DNA of 57,248 nt from Streptomyces panaciradicis (GTDB lineage: Bacteria; Actinomycetota; Actinomycetes; Streptomycetales; Streptomycetaceae), in the NCBI RefSeq assembly GCF_023516615.1, contig NZ_JAMGBF010000121.1:1-57248 (forward strand), written 5' to 3'. This document shows positions 1 to 7,734 of the stretch, piece after piece. A program made the position numbers and the translations under genes. Under the pieces are notes generated by a model. The model saw only the letters and a list, made by a program, of their open reading frames with translations. It made no database searches and had not been told where the DNA came from. Positions within the stretch are counted from its first letter, which is position 1; each line of letters opens with the position of its first letter.

Positions 1-23
1 GCGCCGACAGCCCCTACGCGTGA
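1..23 (+). CDS. 3' end of an upstream gene (partial, uncertain)
   Basis: The frame ending at the TGA at 21-23 is open from the window edge and reads ...ADSPYA. It would stop just before the likely GTG start of the next gene at 32, a usual spacing for co-transcribed Streptomyces genes. Only seven codons are visible, so neither the product nor its reality can be judged. Confidence 0.25.
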
Positions 24-31
24 GGAGCCCC

Positions 32-850
32 GTGAGCGACGACGCCCTGCACCAGGAACTCCTCGACCTGGCCCGGGAGGCGGCCCGCCGGGCGGGCGAC
101 CTCCTGCGGGACGGCCGTCCGGCCGACCTGGCGGTCGCGCGGACCAAGTCGAGCCCGATCGACGTCGTCACCGAGATGGACATCGCGGCGGAGAAGCTGA
201 TCACCGACCTGATCTCCGTCCGCCGCCCCGACGACGGCTTCTTCGGCGAGGAGGGCGCCGACACCCCCGGCACCAGTGGCGTCCGCTGGGTGATCGACCC
301 CCTGGACGGCACGGTCAACTACCTCTACGGACTGCCCACCTGGTCGGTGTCCATCGCGGCCGAACGGGACGGCGAGACGGTCGTCGGGGTCGTGGCGGTC
401 CCCATGCGCGGCGAGACCTTCCACGCGGTGCGCGGCGGCGGCGCGTGGGCCACGGGCGCGTGGGCGGGCGAACGCGCCCTGACCTGCCGCCCCGCCCCGC
501 CGCTGGACCAGGCCCTGGTCTCCACCGGCTTCAACTACGTCTCCGAGGTCCGCACCCACCAGGCCGAGGTGGCCGCCCGGCTCATCCCCCTGCTCCGCGA
601 CATCCGCCGCGGCGGCTCGGCCGCCGTCGACCTGTGCGACCTGGCGGCGGGCCGGCTGGACGGCTACTACGAGCGCGGCCTGCACGCCTGGGACTACGGG
701 GCGGGGGACCTCATCGCCAGGGAAGCGGGCGCCCTGACCGGTGGACGCCCCGGAGAGCGCCCCTCGACCGCCCTGACGCTCGCCGGCACCCCCGGCGTCT
801 TCGAGCCCCTCCAGCGGCTCCTGGAGGACTTCGGCGCCTGGCACGACTGA
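32..850 (+). CDS. inositol monophosphatase family protein
   Basis: A 272-aa metal-dependent sugar or inositol phosphatase of the IMPase/FIG superfamily, probably cytosolic. The metal-site motifs are visible in order: GEEG near residue 76, DPLDGTVN near residue 93 (the DPxDGT signature), and WDYGAGDLIAREAGA near residue 220 (the WDxAAG motif). Length is normal for the family. A GTG at 20 is also in frame, but the GTG at 32 has AGGAG (23-27) four bases upstream, so I prefer 32. The substrate (inositol phosphate, histidinol phosphate or another sugar phosphate) cannot be told from sequence alone. A strong bidirectional hairpin follows the stop. Confidence 0.9.
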   Translation: MSDDALHQELLDLAREAARRAGDLLRDGRPADLAVARTKSSPIDVVTEMDIAAEKLITDLISVRRPDDGFFGEEGADTPGTSGVRWVIDPLDGTVNYLYGLPTWSVSIAAERDGETVVGVVAVPMRGETFHAVRGGGAWATGAWAGERALTCRPAPPLDQALVSTGFNYVSEVRTHQAEVAARLIPLLRDIRRGGSAAVDLCDLAAGRLDGYYERGLHAWDYGAGDLIAREAGALTGGRPGERPSTALTLAGTPGVFEPLQRLLEDFGAWHD

Positions 851-883
851 CGCACGACTGACCGCCCGCGAGTGCCTGCGCAC

Positions 884-924
884 GCGAAGGGACCCCGGCG
901 CTGGATTCGCCGGGGTCCCTTCGC
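884..924. terminator. bidirectional terminator hairpin
   Basis: A perfect 17-bp stem (884-900 with 908-924) and 7-base loop lie between the convergent stops at 850 and 947. There is no T-run, as is usual for Streptomyces terminators. Confidence 0.85.
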
Positions 925-946
925 TCGCTCACGGGCCGGTCGGACG

Positions 947-1111
947 CTACGCGCCGACTTCCACGCCGTGCTCGGCGGCGAGACGGCGCAGGTCGTCGAG
1001 TTCGCCCTGCTCGACCTCGACGAGGAAGTCGTCGCCCTCGTCACGAGCCCGCGTCAGGTCGGACTCGGTCGCCTTTATGCGCTGCAGAAGTCCCGTGGTG
1101 AATGCGTCCAT
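947..1111 (-). CDS. conserved small protein, 54 aa, unknown function
   Basis: A 54-aa acidic, helix-forming protein beginning MDAFTTGLLQRIKATESDL and ending AEHGVEVGA. The ATG at 1111-1109 follows a GAGGGGG ribosome-binding site. The frame stays open upstream, but that stretch has poor codon character, so the short form is preferred. No known domain is recognised; the alternating charged and leucine residues suggest an amphipathic helix or coiled coil. It is convergent with the phosphatase gene and shares its terminator. Likely a Streptomyces-specific small protein. Confidence 0.7.
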   Translation of the reverse strand: MDAFTTGLLQRIKATESDLTRARDEGDDFLVEVEQGELDDLRRLAAEHGVEVGA

Positions 1112-1558
1112 GCTGCGCCCCCTCGTCCTGGGTCGGTGGGTCGGTGGCACGGGGGTGTGCCGTTCGGAAGGGGCGATCACGTCTCCATCAGGTGCCCGGC
1201 ACAGTCCCGCCGGGCGGCGACGGTGCCGAACACCCACGCCCACTCTGCGGAAAGCGGATTGCGCCGTGCCGCATGGTGTTGCGGCACAAGCAGAGCGTGA
1301 TCGCGGGGTATGAACCGTCCTCCCCCCGGTCCCTTCCACGGAAACCTCAACCGGACGAAAATCTCCCGCATTCCCGCGTCCCACACCTGTCATTCATCCG
1401 GGGACAACCCGCGTTCCACCACCGCCCCGCACACCCGGCCCCCGCCTTACAGCCGACTTACGGACGAAAAAGGCAGGATGGAGGCACACACCCCGGAAGA
1501 CCCCTGCCCGTCGTGCGCCGGTTCGGCCCGCGCGGGTGGACACAGGAAGGAAAACGAC
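1112..1558. other. intergenic region upstream of cutR
   Basis: About 447 bp between the divergent small gene and cutR. The cutR frame is open upstream to about 1310, but its composition there (many Pro, Thr, Ser and His) is unlike CutR, so this is probably untranslated leader. The AGGAAGG at 1544-1550 is the cutR ribosome-binding site. I see no clear promoter, repeat or RNA structure beyond that. Confidence 0.5.
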
Positions 1559-2212
1559 GTGCGCGTACTCGTCGTCGAGGACGAGCAGCTGCTCGCCGAT
1601 GCGGTGGCCACCGGACTGCGCCGGGAGGCCATGGCCGTCGACGTCGTGTACGACGGCGCGGCCGCCCTGGAGCGCATCGGCGTCAACGACTACGACGTGG
1701 TCGTCCTCGACCGCGACCTCCCCCTGGTGCACGGCGACGACGTCTGCCGCAAGATCGTCGAACTCGGCATGCCCACGCGCGTGCTGATGCTCACGGCCTC
1801 CGGTGACGTCAGCGACCGGGTCGAGGGCCTGGAGATCGGCGCCGACGACTACCTCCCCAAGCCCTTCGCCTTCAGCGAGCTGATCGCACGCGTGCGTGCC
1901 CTCGGCCGGCGCACCAGCGTCCCCCTGCCGCCGGTCCTGGAGCGCGCCGGCATCAAGCTCGACCCCAACCGCCGCGAGGTCTTCCGGGACGGCAAGGAGG
2001 TCCAGCTCGCGCCCAAGGAGTTCGCCGTCCTGGAAGTGCTGATGCGCAGCGAGGGCGCCGTCGTCTCCGCCGAGCAGCTGCTGGAGAAGGCCTGGGACGA
2101 GAACACGGACCCGTTCACGAACGTCGTGCGCGTCACCGTGATGACCCTGCGCCGGAAGCTGGGCGAGCCGCCCGTCATCGTCACCGTGCCCGGCTCGGGC
2201 TACCGGATCTGA
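1559..2212 (+). CDS. cutR: response regulator CutR (OmpR/PhoB family)
   Basis: A 217-aa DNA-binding response regulator. The N-terminal receiver domain carries the acidic pocket E7/D8, the phospho-acceptor Asp51 (VVVLDRDLP) and the conserved Lys in LPKPF. The C-terminal winged helix ends with the OmpR-type VRVTVMTLRRKLG and VPGSGYRI. The GTG at 1559 follows AGGAAGG with 8-bp spacing and gives the length reported for S. lividans CutR. It sits 6 bp upstream of its kinase gene and is surely co-transcribed with it. CutRS was first linked to copper metabolism and more recently to secretion or envelope stress in Streptomyces. Confidence 0.93.
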   Translation: MRVLVVEDEQLLADAVATGLRREAMAVDVVYDGAAALERIGVNDYDVVVLDRDLPLVHGDDVCRKIVELGMPTRVLMLTASGDVSDRVEGLEIGADDYLPKPFAFSELIARVRALGRRTSVPLPPVLERAGIKLDPNRREVFRDGKEVQLAPKEFAVLEVLMRSEGAVVSAEQLLEKAWDENTDPFTNVVRVTVMTLRRKLGEPPVIVTVPGSGYRI

Positions 2213-2218
2213 TCCCCC

Positions 2219-3451
2219 ATGGCCGCAACACCCGCGCCGCCCCAGGCGCCCCCGAAGCCCACCTGGGACCCGAGGACGCCGCACCTCCCCTTCCCGTGGC
2301 TGCGCCCGACCATCCGCATACGGCTCACGTTGCTCTACGGCGGCATGTTCCTGATCGCCGGCATCATGCTGCTGTCGATCATCTACCTGCTGGCCGCACA
2401 CGCGCTGAACGTGGGCAGCGAGCTGCCCTTCAAGGTCCTCTCCGGCTCGGTGGGCAGCAGCACCTGCAACCTCCCGTCCCAGCCGTCGGCGACCGAGCTC
2501 AACAATGCGATGAACGCGTGCGTCAACCAGCAGCGCCAGCACGCCCTCGACGACCTCCTCAGCCGTTCCCTCCTCGCGCTCCTCGGCCTCGCCGTGATCG
2601 CGTTCGCCTTCGGGTACGCCATGGCCGGCCGTGTGCTGTCGCCGCTCGGCCGGATCACCCGGACCGCGCGCGCGGTGGCCGGTTCGGACCTGTCGCGGCG
2701 CATCGAGCTGGACGGCCCGGACGACGAGCTCAAGGAGCTGGCCGACACCTTCGACGACATGCTGGAGCGGCTGCAGCGGGCCTTCACCGCCCAGCAGCGG
2801 TTCGTCGGCAACGCCTCGCACGAGCTGCGCACCCCTCTGGCGATCAACCGCACGCTGCTGGAGGTCCACCTCTCCGACCCGCACGCGCCGGTGGAGCTGC
2901 AGCAGCTGGGCAAGACGCTGCTGGCCACCAACGAGCGCAGCGAGCAGCTCGTGGAGGGCCTGCTGCTGCTCGCCCGCAGCGACAACCAGATCGTCGAGCG
3001 CAAGCCCGTCGACCTCGCCGAGGTGGCCGCGCAGGCGGTCGACCAGGTGCACGCGGAGGCGGAGGCCAAGGGCGTCGTGATCCGCGGGGAGCAGAAGCCG
3101 GCCGTGGTCCAGGGCAACGGCGTGCTGCTGGAGCGGATCGCGCTGAACCTGGTGCAGAACGCCGTGCGGTACAACGTCCCCGAGGACGGCTGGGTGGAGG
3201 TCACCACCGAGGTTCAGCACGGCCAGGCGGTTCTGGTGGTGTCGAACACCGGGCCGGTGGTACCCGCGTACGAGATCGACAATCTTTTCGAACCCTTCCG
3301 ACGGCTGCGCACCGAGCGCACGGGCAGCGACAAGGGCGTGGGCCTCGGCCTCTCCATCGCCCGGTCCGTGGCCCGCGCGCACGGCGGGCACATCTCGGCA
3401 CAGCCTCGCGAGGGGGGTGGACTGGTGATGCGGGTCGCGCTCCCCATCTGA
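2219..3451 (+). CDS. cutS: sensor histidine kinase CutS
   Basis: A 410-aa membrane histidine kinase. A Pro-rich N-terminus is followed by TM1 (about 35-60), a short extracytoplasmic loop, TM2 (about 112-135) and HAMP. The HisKA domain has phospho-accepting His201 (ASHELRTPL), and the HATPase has an N-box (NLVQNAVRYN) and a G-box (DKGVGLGLSIA). The external loop is only about 50 residues and carries two cysteines, C83 and C101, the only ones there, fitting a redox or disulfide-sensing role proposed for CutS. It starts six bases after the cutR stop. Confidence 0.93.
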   Translation: MAATPAPPQAPPKPTWDPRTPHLPFPWLRPTIRIRLTLLYGGMFLIAGIMLLSIIYLLAAHALNVGSELPFKVLSGSVGSSTCNLPSQPSATELNNAMNACVNQQRQHALDDLLSRSLLALLGLAVIAFAFGYAMAGRVLSPLGRITRTARAVAGSDLSRRIELDGPDDELKELADTFDDMLERLQRAFTAQQRFVGNASHELRTPLAINRTLLEVHLSDPHAPVELQQLGKTLLATNERSEQLVEGLLLLARSDNQIVERKPVDLAEVAAQAVDQVHAEAEAKGVVIRGEQKPAVVQGNGVLLERIALNLVQNAVRYNVPEDGWVEVTTEVQHGQAVLVVSNTGPVVPAYEIDNLFEPFRRLRTERTGSDKGVGLGLSIARSVARAHGGHISAQPREGGGLVMRVALPI

Positions 3452-3534
3452 GACCATGTCGCCGACATACGGGCCTGTTCGCTTTGCGCGGAATTTTCCG
3501 ACCTGGAAAAGACCGGGGAAGAGGGGGTCCCGTG

Positions 3535-3548
3535 TGTGATCGATCACA
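3535..3548. promoter_or_regulatory. 14-bp perfect palindrome, possible operator
   Basis: TGTGATCGATCACA is perfectly self-complementary and lies 309 bp upstream of the DUF4193 start. It resembles a shortened Crp/Fnr-type site (TGTGA...TCACA) but with a 4-bp rather than 6-bp centre. The binding protein is unknown. Confidence 0.4.
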
Positions 3549-3674
3549 AGGGCGATTTTCCGGCCATCTACTCTCCGTGATCATGGAGGCCGCCGGAAAG
3601 CCGGGAAAATCCGGGTTTTCGGGTGTCTTGAACACGGGAAGTACAGGTGGAGACGCCTTTGAAGTGCGGCACAA

Positions 3675-3690
3675 GGACCGTGTACGGTCC
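3675..3690. promoter_or_regulatory. inverted repeat upstream of the DUF4193 gene
   Basis: GGACCGT-GT-ACGGTCC has 7-bp perfect arms and lies 167 bp before the DUF4193 start. It could be an operator; no -10/-35 pair can be placed on it confidently. Confidence 0.3.
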
Positions 3691-3856
3691 GGTTCGCCAT
3701 CCAAGCCGATCACTCTTGAGGGGTCCGATTGGGTGTCGATTGAGTAACAGACCTTGATGTGAGGCAAAATCTCCGCCTCGAGGCGGGCACAAGTCCGGCC
3801 TCTCACGCGTTACGTGCGCTGGAGACACCCGCAGACACCCAGAGGGGGAGAGCGAA

Positions 3857-4153
3857 ATGGCAACGGATTACGACACCCCACGCAAGACCGACGACGACGT
3901 GGACTCCGACAGCCTTGAAGAGCTGAAGGCCAGGAGGAACGACAAGTCGACCTCGGCGGTCGACGTCGACGAGTTCGAGGCCGCAGAGGGCCTCGAACTG
4001 CCCGGAGCCGACCTCTCCAATGAGGAGCTGGCCGTCCGGGTACTGCCCAAGCAGCAGGACGAGTTCACATGCATGAGCTGCTTCCTGGTGCACCATCGCA
4101 GCCAGCTGGCCCGGGAGAAGAACGGTCAGCCGATCTGCCGCGACTGCGACTGA
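3857..4153 (+). CDS. DUF4193 family zinc-ribbon protein
   Basis: A 98-aa cytosolic protein with an acidic N-terminal half and a C-terminal four-cysteine ribbon, CMSC then CRDC, spaced as in a zinc ribbon. This matches the actinobacterial DUF4193 family, whose function is not established. The ATG follows a GGGGGAGAG ribosome-binding site. It probably forms a unit with the next gene, 13 bp downstream, and has a long, palindrome-bearing upstream region, suggesting regulated expression. Confidence 0.88.
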   Translation: MATDYDTPRKTDDDVDSDSLEELKARRNDKSTSAVDVDEFEAAEGLELPGADLSNEELAVRVLPKQQDEFTCMSCFLVHHRSQLAREKNGQPICRDCD

Positions 4154-4166
4154 GGCCGGGTCGGCC

Positions 4167-5126
4167 GTGACTGGCTCGACCCCACCTCGGAAGCGCCGCT
4201 TCCTCCTGTCGGGAGCGGACAAGGGACCGATGGAGGGTCCCCACGCGCGTGACGACGAGCGGGGCTCATCCGGTACGACACCCGGGGACACCGGGATCGC
4301 CGGATCTGCCTCGCTCGCCTCGGCCGACCGGGCTGACCTCCCGGAGCCGTACCAGAACGAGCCCGCGCCCGTCGCACGGACGGGAGTGCCCCCGGTCCAG
4401 CGCAGCCGTGGCCGGGGGAAGGCCGCGGCCTTCCGTGACATGGCGCGCGAAGGCGTCCGCAAAACCGGCAGCCGGGCCCGCGCGGGCCTGGCCTACCTCG
4501 CCGACCGGATCATCGACAACGCCCCGCGGATCCCCGTACGCGACCTCGCGACGCTCCGCAGACAGTTCCCGGGTCTGGGACCCGAGCAGCTCGCCGACAA
4601 GCTCGTCGCGGGCGCGGCGAGCGCCACCGCGACGGTGGGAGCGGGCGTCGGAGCCGCCGCCATGCTGCCGGTGCCGCCCGCCATGCCGACCGAACTGGCC
4701 GCCGAGATCACCGGCGTGGCCGCGATCGAGCTGAAGCTGATCGCCGAACTCCACGAGGTCTACGGCGTACGCCCGCCCGGCAACCTCAAGGAGCGCACCA
4801 CCGCCTACCTGAACTCCTGGTCGGGGGAGCGCGGGGTCGACGTGGCGAGGCCGTCGAGCTTCGGCGGCGCGGTCAACACCCGCATGAAGCAGCAGATGCG
4901 CCAGCAGATCATGAAGCGCGTGGTGCGTGACCTGCCCAACCTGATGCCCTTCATGGTCGGCGCCGCCGTGGGCGCGGTCATGAACCGCAGGGACACCAGA
5001 AGGCTCGCCGAGCGCATCCGCAAGGACCTGCGCACCATCCAGGTGCCCTGGGACGCGCTGCCCGAGCAGCCGCCCCTGGAGGCGCCGAGGCACCCGCTGG
5101 AGCTGGAGGACGGCGCTGTGGGCTAG
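4167..5126 (+). CDS. conserved actinobacterial protein, unknown function
   Basis: Up to 319 aa from the GTG at 4167; an in-frame ATG at 4230 would shorten it by 21 residues and cannot be excluded. The first 100 residues are low-complexity (Gly, Pro, Arg, Ser). The core has an Ala/Gly-rich helical stretch around residues 150-185 followed by ELKLIAELHEVYG and a second hydrophobic segment near NLMPFMVGAAVGAVMNRR. The pattern weakly recalls EcsC-like proteins, but I would not assign that. Likely peripheral or membrane associated. It follows the DUF4193 gene by 13 bp and converges with the next gene. Confidence 0.75.
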   Translation: MTGSTPPRKRRFLLSGADKGPMEGPHARDDERGSSGTTPGDTGIAGSASLASADRADLPEPYQNEPAPVARTGVPPVQRSRGRGKAAAFRDMAREGVRKTGSRARAGLAYLADRIIDNAPRIPVRDLATLRRQFPGLGPEQLADKLVAGAASATATVGAGVGAAAMLPVPPAMPTELAAEITGVAAIELKLIAELHEVYGVRPPGNLKERTTAYLNSWSGERGVDVARPSSFGGAVNTRMKQQMRQQIMKRVVRDLPNLMPFMVGAAVGAVMNRRDTRRLAERIRKDLRTIQVPWDALPEQPPLEAPRHPLELEDGAVG

Positions 5127-5142
5127 CGCCCCGCCGCCTGCC

Positions 5143-5616
5143 TCACAGGCCCTGTGCGGCAGCTTCCCGGGCCGCCTTGATGGCCTCGGCGAGCCGCTCG
5201 GGCTCCCGCGTCGACAGGTACAGGTAGGGCGTCGGGTCCTCGGGGTCGGTGACCTCCACCTTCAGCGCCCGCGGGATGTACGCGCGCAGCAGCAGGAACG
5301 CGCGCGTGTCCGCCTTGTAGGTGCGCCAGGCCCGCGCCTCCTCCGGCTCCAGGACCTCCGCCTCGCCCAGCGCCGTGACCGGCACCTTCGCCTCGCCCGC
5401 GATGAGCGAGCCGCCCACCACGCGGATGCGGACCGACCCGTAGGAACTCGCCACGACCGCCGCGGCCGCCGTACCGCCGACCAGGCCGCCGAGCAGGGGC
5501 AGCGTGCCGAAGGGCAGCAGGATCAGGGCGAAGGAGACCCCGATCAGGAACGAGACGACCCACCAGGAGCGGGGGGCGGTGAGGCGTTCTTCGTAAGGGG
5601 CGGTGGAGAGCTGCAT
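5143..5616 (-). CDS. DUF3093 domain membrane protein
   Basis: A 157-aa protein beginning MQLSTAPYEERLTAPRSWW, with two adjacent transmembrane helices (about residues 20-57) followed by a cytosolic beta-rich domain. The YEERL...WW start and the later RAFLLLRAYIPRALKVEV and DPTPYLYLSTR strings fit the actinobacterial DUF3093 family of unknown function. It is divergent from the thioesterase gene with only about 58 bp between starts, so the two promoters overlap. Confidence 0.85.
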   Translation of the reverse strand: MQLSTAPYEERLTAPRSWWVVSFLIGVSFALILLPFGTLPLLGGLVGGTAAAAVVASSYGSVRIRVVGGSLIAGEAKVPVTALGEAEVLEPEEARAWRTYKADTRAFLLLRAYIPRALKVEVTDPEDPTPYLYLSTREPERLAEAIKAAREAAAQGL

Positions 5617-5674
5617 GGAGCCAAGCTTGGCACGGTGTCCGGATATGGCCGACGCGCGGGTAAGGTCTGCGGCT

Positions 5675-6259
5675 GTGAGTGGTACTTCCGCAGCTCTCCA
5701 GCCTCCCGCCGACGCGGCCCGACCCGTACGGCACCCCGATGCTCCCGCCCCCGGCGAGCTCCTCGGCGCGCACTACGGACAGTGTTTCGGGTGCGGCGGC
5801 GAGCAGCCCCACGGCCTCCACCTGGAGGCTCGGGCCGGCGAAGGCGTCACGATCACCGCCGAGTTCACCGTGCAGCCCGCTCACCAGGGCGCCCCCGGCC
5901 TCGCGCACGGCGGGGTGCTCGCGACCGCGCTGGACGAGACGCTCGGCTCCCTGAACTGGCTGCTGCGGACCATCGCCGTGACGGGCCGGCTGGAGACGGA
6001 CTTCGTGCGGCCGGTGCCGGTCGGCACCACCCTGCATCTGACGGCCGAGGTCACGGCGGTGGCGGGCCGCAAGATCTACTCGACCGCCGTCGGGCGTCTT
6101 GACGGCCCCGAGGGCCCGGTAGCGGTGCGCGCCGACGCCCTCTTCATCGAGGTCAAGGTCGATCACTTCATCGACAACGGCCGTCCCGAGGAGATCCAGG
6201 CCGCCATGAGCGACCCCGATCAGCAAAGGCGTGCCCGCGCCTTCGAGGTGAACCCGTGA
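5675..6259 (+). CDS. PaaI-type hotdog-fold thioesterase
   Basis: A 194-aa protein. The middle shows the PaaI family signature: CFGCGGEQPHGLHL near residue 38, then QGAPGLAHGGVLATALDE near residue 73, where HGG marks the hotdog active-site helix. These enzymes hydrolyse acyl-CoA thioesters; the substrate here is unknown. The GTG at 5675 is preferred; an upstream in-frame extension to 5603 would run into the divergent gene. The stop overlaps the dut start (GTGA), so the two are translationally coupled. First gene of a three-gene operon ending at the terminator at 7595. Confidence 0.88.
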   Translation: MSGTSAALQPPADAARPVRHPDAPAPGELLGAHYGQCFGCGGEQPHGLHLEARAGEGVTITAEFTVQPAHQGAPGLAHGGVLATALDETLGSLNWLLRTIAVTGRLETDFVRPVPVGTTLHLTAEVTAVAGRKIYSTAVGRLDGPEGPVAVRADALFIEVKVDHFIDNGRPEEIQAAMSDPDQQRRARAFEVNP

Positions 6260-6807
6260 GCCGTGACCCCGTGAACGTGCTGATCCGGCGCGTCGACGCG
6301 GACGTACCGCTTCCGTCGTACGCGCACCCCGGCGACGCGGGAGCCGACCTGCGCACCACCGAGGCGTGCGAACTGGCGCCCGGCGAGCGGACCGTGCTGC
6401 CCACCGGGGTGTCGATCGCCCTCCCGGAGGGGTACGCGGCCTTCGTGCACCCCCGATCCGGTCTCGCCGCCCGCTGCGGTGTCGCTCTCGTGAATGCCCC
6501 GGGGACGGTTGATGCCGGGTACCGTGGGGAGATCAAGGTGATCGTGGTGAACCTCGACCCGCGCGAGAGCGTACGGTTCGAGCGCTTCGACCGGATCGCC
6601 CAACTGGTCGTCCAGCAGGTCGAGAAGGTCCGCTTCCAGGAGGTGGCGGAGCTTCCCGGCTCGGCGCGGGCCGAAGGGGGCTTCGGGTCCACCGGAGGGC
6701 ATGCGGCGGTGGCCGGTGAGAACAGCACAAGCGGTCAGGCCGCCGTGGGCGGCACTACGGGTGGGAATCGATACGCTTCGGTCGTATCCGACCGGGAAGG
6801 ACAGTGA
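6256..6807 (+). CDS. dut: deoxyuridine triphosphatase (dUTPase)
   Basis: A 183-aa homotrimeric-type dUTPase hydrolysing dUTP to dUMP and PPi, keeping uracil out of DNA and feeding dTMP synthesis. All five motifs are present: I PGDAGADLRT, II PRSGLA, III VNAPGTVDAGYRGE with the catalytic Asp, IV RFDRIAQLV and V GGFGSTGGH. After motif V there is an unusually long tail of about 30 Gly/Ser/Ala-rich residues. The GTG start overlaps the thioesterase stop by four bases, and the DUF3710 gene begins one base after the dut stop. Confidence 0.96.
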   Translation: MSRDPVNVLIRRVDADVPLPSYAHPGDAGADLRTTEACELAPGERTVLPTGVSIALPEGYAAFVHPRSGLAARCGVALVNAPGTVDAGYRGEIKVIVVNLDPRESVRFERFDRIAQLVVQQVEKVRFQEVAELPGSARAEGGFGSTGGHAAVAGENSTSGQAAVGGTTGGNRYASVVSDREGQ

Positions 6808-6808
6808 C

Positions 6809-7576
6809 GTGTTCGGACGTCGCAAGAAGAAGGGTGCCGCCGACGACGCGGCCGGCGAGGCCGAGCAGGTCGTCGACAGTGTCGACACTGAGGCGGACGA
6901 CGTGGCGGAGGAGGCCGAGCGCGAGCGCGTGCGGCTGGAGCCCGAGCCGCGGCCCGACGGACCCTGGGACAGCACCGAGGTGCGCGACCCCGCCGAGGGC
7001 CGCGTGGACCTGGGCGGACTCTTCGTGCCCGGTGTCGACGGCATGGAGCTGCGCGTGGAGGTGGCGGGGGACGCGATCGTCGCCGCGACCGTGGTGCTGC
7101 GCGACAGCGCCATCCAGCTGCAGGCCTTCGCCGCCCCCAAGCGCGAGGGCATCTGGGGCGAGGTGCGCGAGGAGATCGGCACCGGCATCACCCAGCAGGG
7201 TGGCATCGTCGACGAGGTCGAGGGCCCCCTCGGCTGGGAACTGCGCGCCCAGGTGCCGGTGCAGCTGCCGGACGGCACGGGCGGCTTCCAGGTCGTCCGG
7301 TTCGTCGGCGTGGACGGTCCCCGCTGGTTCCTGCGGGGCGTGATCTCGGGCCAGGGCGCGGTGCAGCCGCAGGCGGCCGGGCTGCTCGAGCAGATCTTCC
7401 GGGACACGGTCGTCGTCCGCGGCGAGGGCCCGATGGCCCCGCGCGACCCGATCGTCCTGAAGCTGCCGAACGACGCGCAGATGGTCCCCGAGGGCGTCCA
7501 GCAGGAGGAGTCCTCGCGCTTCTCCGGCGGCATGGGCCAGCTGCAGCGCGGTCCGGAGATCACCGAGGTCCGCTAG
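6809..7576 (+). CDS. DUF3710 domain protein
   Basis: A 255-aa cytosolic protein. It starts VFGRRKKKG, continues with an acidic linker (about 10-50), then a domain with VDLGGLFVPGVDGMELRVEV and ends with PNDAQMVP and GPEITEVR, typical of the actinobacterial DUF3710 family. Function is unknown; its position directly after dut is common in Streptomyces and suggests a link to nucleotide metabolism, but this is inference. The GTG at 6809 has GGGAAGG (6794-6800) eight bases upstream. A strong terminator follows the stop. Confidence 0.87.
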   Translation: MFGRRKKKGAADDAAGEAEQVVDSVDTEADDVAEEAERERVRLEPEPRPDGPWDSTEVRDPAEGRVDLGGLFVPGVDGMELRVEVAGDAIVAATVVLRDSAIQLQAFAAPKREGIWGEVREEIGTGITQQGGIVDEVEGPLGWELRAQVPVQLPDGTGGFQVVRFVGVDGPRWFLRGVISGQGAVQPQAAGLLEQIFRDTVVVRGEGPMAPRDPIVLKLPNDAQMVPEGVQQEESSRFSGGMGQLQRGPEITEVR

Positions 7577-7594
7577 CCGACGAGAGTTTCCAGG

Positions 7595-7620
7595 GAGCCG
7601 CACCCCGAGGGGTGCGGCTC
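7595..7620 (+). terminator. rho-independent terminator of the dut operon
   Basis: A 12-bp perfect GC-rich stem (7595-7606 with 7609-7620) with a 2-base turn is followed by TTTCAT. It ends the thioesterase-dut-DUF3710 operon. Confidence 0.9.
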
Positions 7621-7734
7621 TTTCATATGCGTGACCTCTTGACGCTCCCTTGGTCTGTACCTACCGTCTCGATCCAACGCGCTTGTTCATAAAGGCGCTT
7701 GGCGTTCACATACGAGAACGGGAGCCCCCCACCC

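Larger units (their letters stand above)
3452..3856. other. 405-bp intergenic region with palindromes upstream of the DUF4193 gene
   Basis: No gene is supported here. The stretch is less GC-rich than its surroundings and holds two inverted repeats, annotated separately (3535-3548 and 3675-3690). It must contain the promoter of the DUF4193 gene and the cutRS transcript end. The frames running through it lack coding character. Confidence 0.6.

Noticed and set aside
1310..1558. N-terminal extension of CutR by 83 residues
   Set aside because: Composition unlike a receiver domain; a good ribosome-binding site and family length place the start at 1559.
1394..3547. Long minus-strand frame (717 codons) opposite cutRS
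   Set aside because: It is the shadow of cutR/cutS caused by GC-rich third positions; it lacks any domain and crosses the gene boundary.
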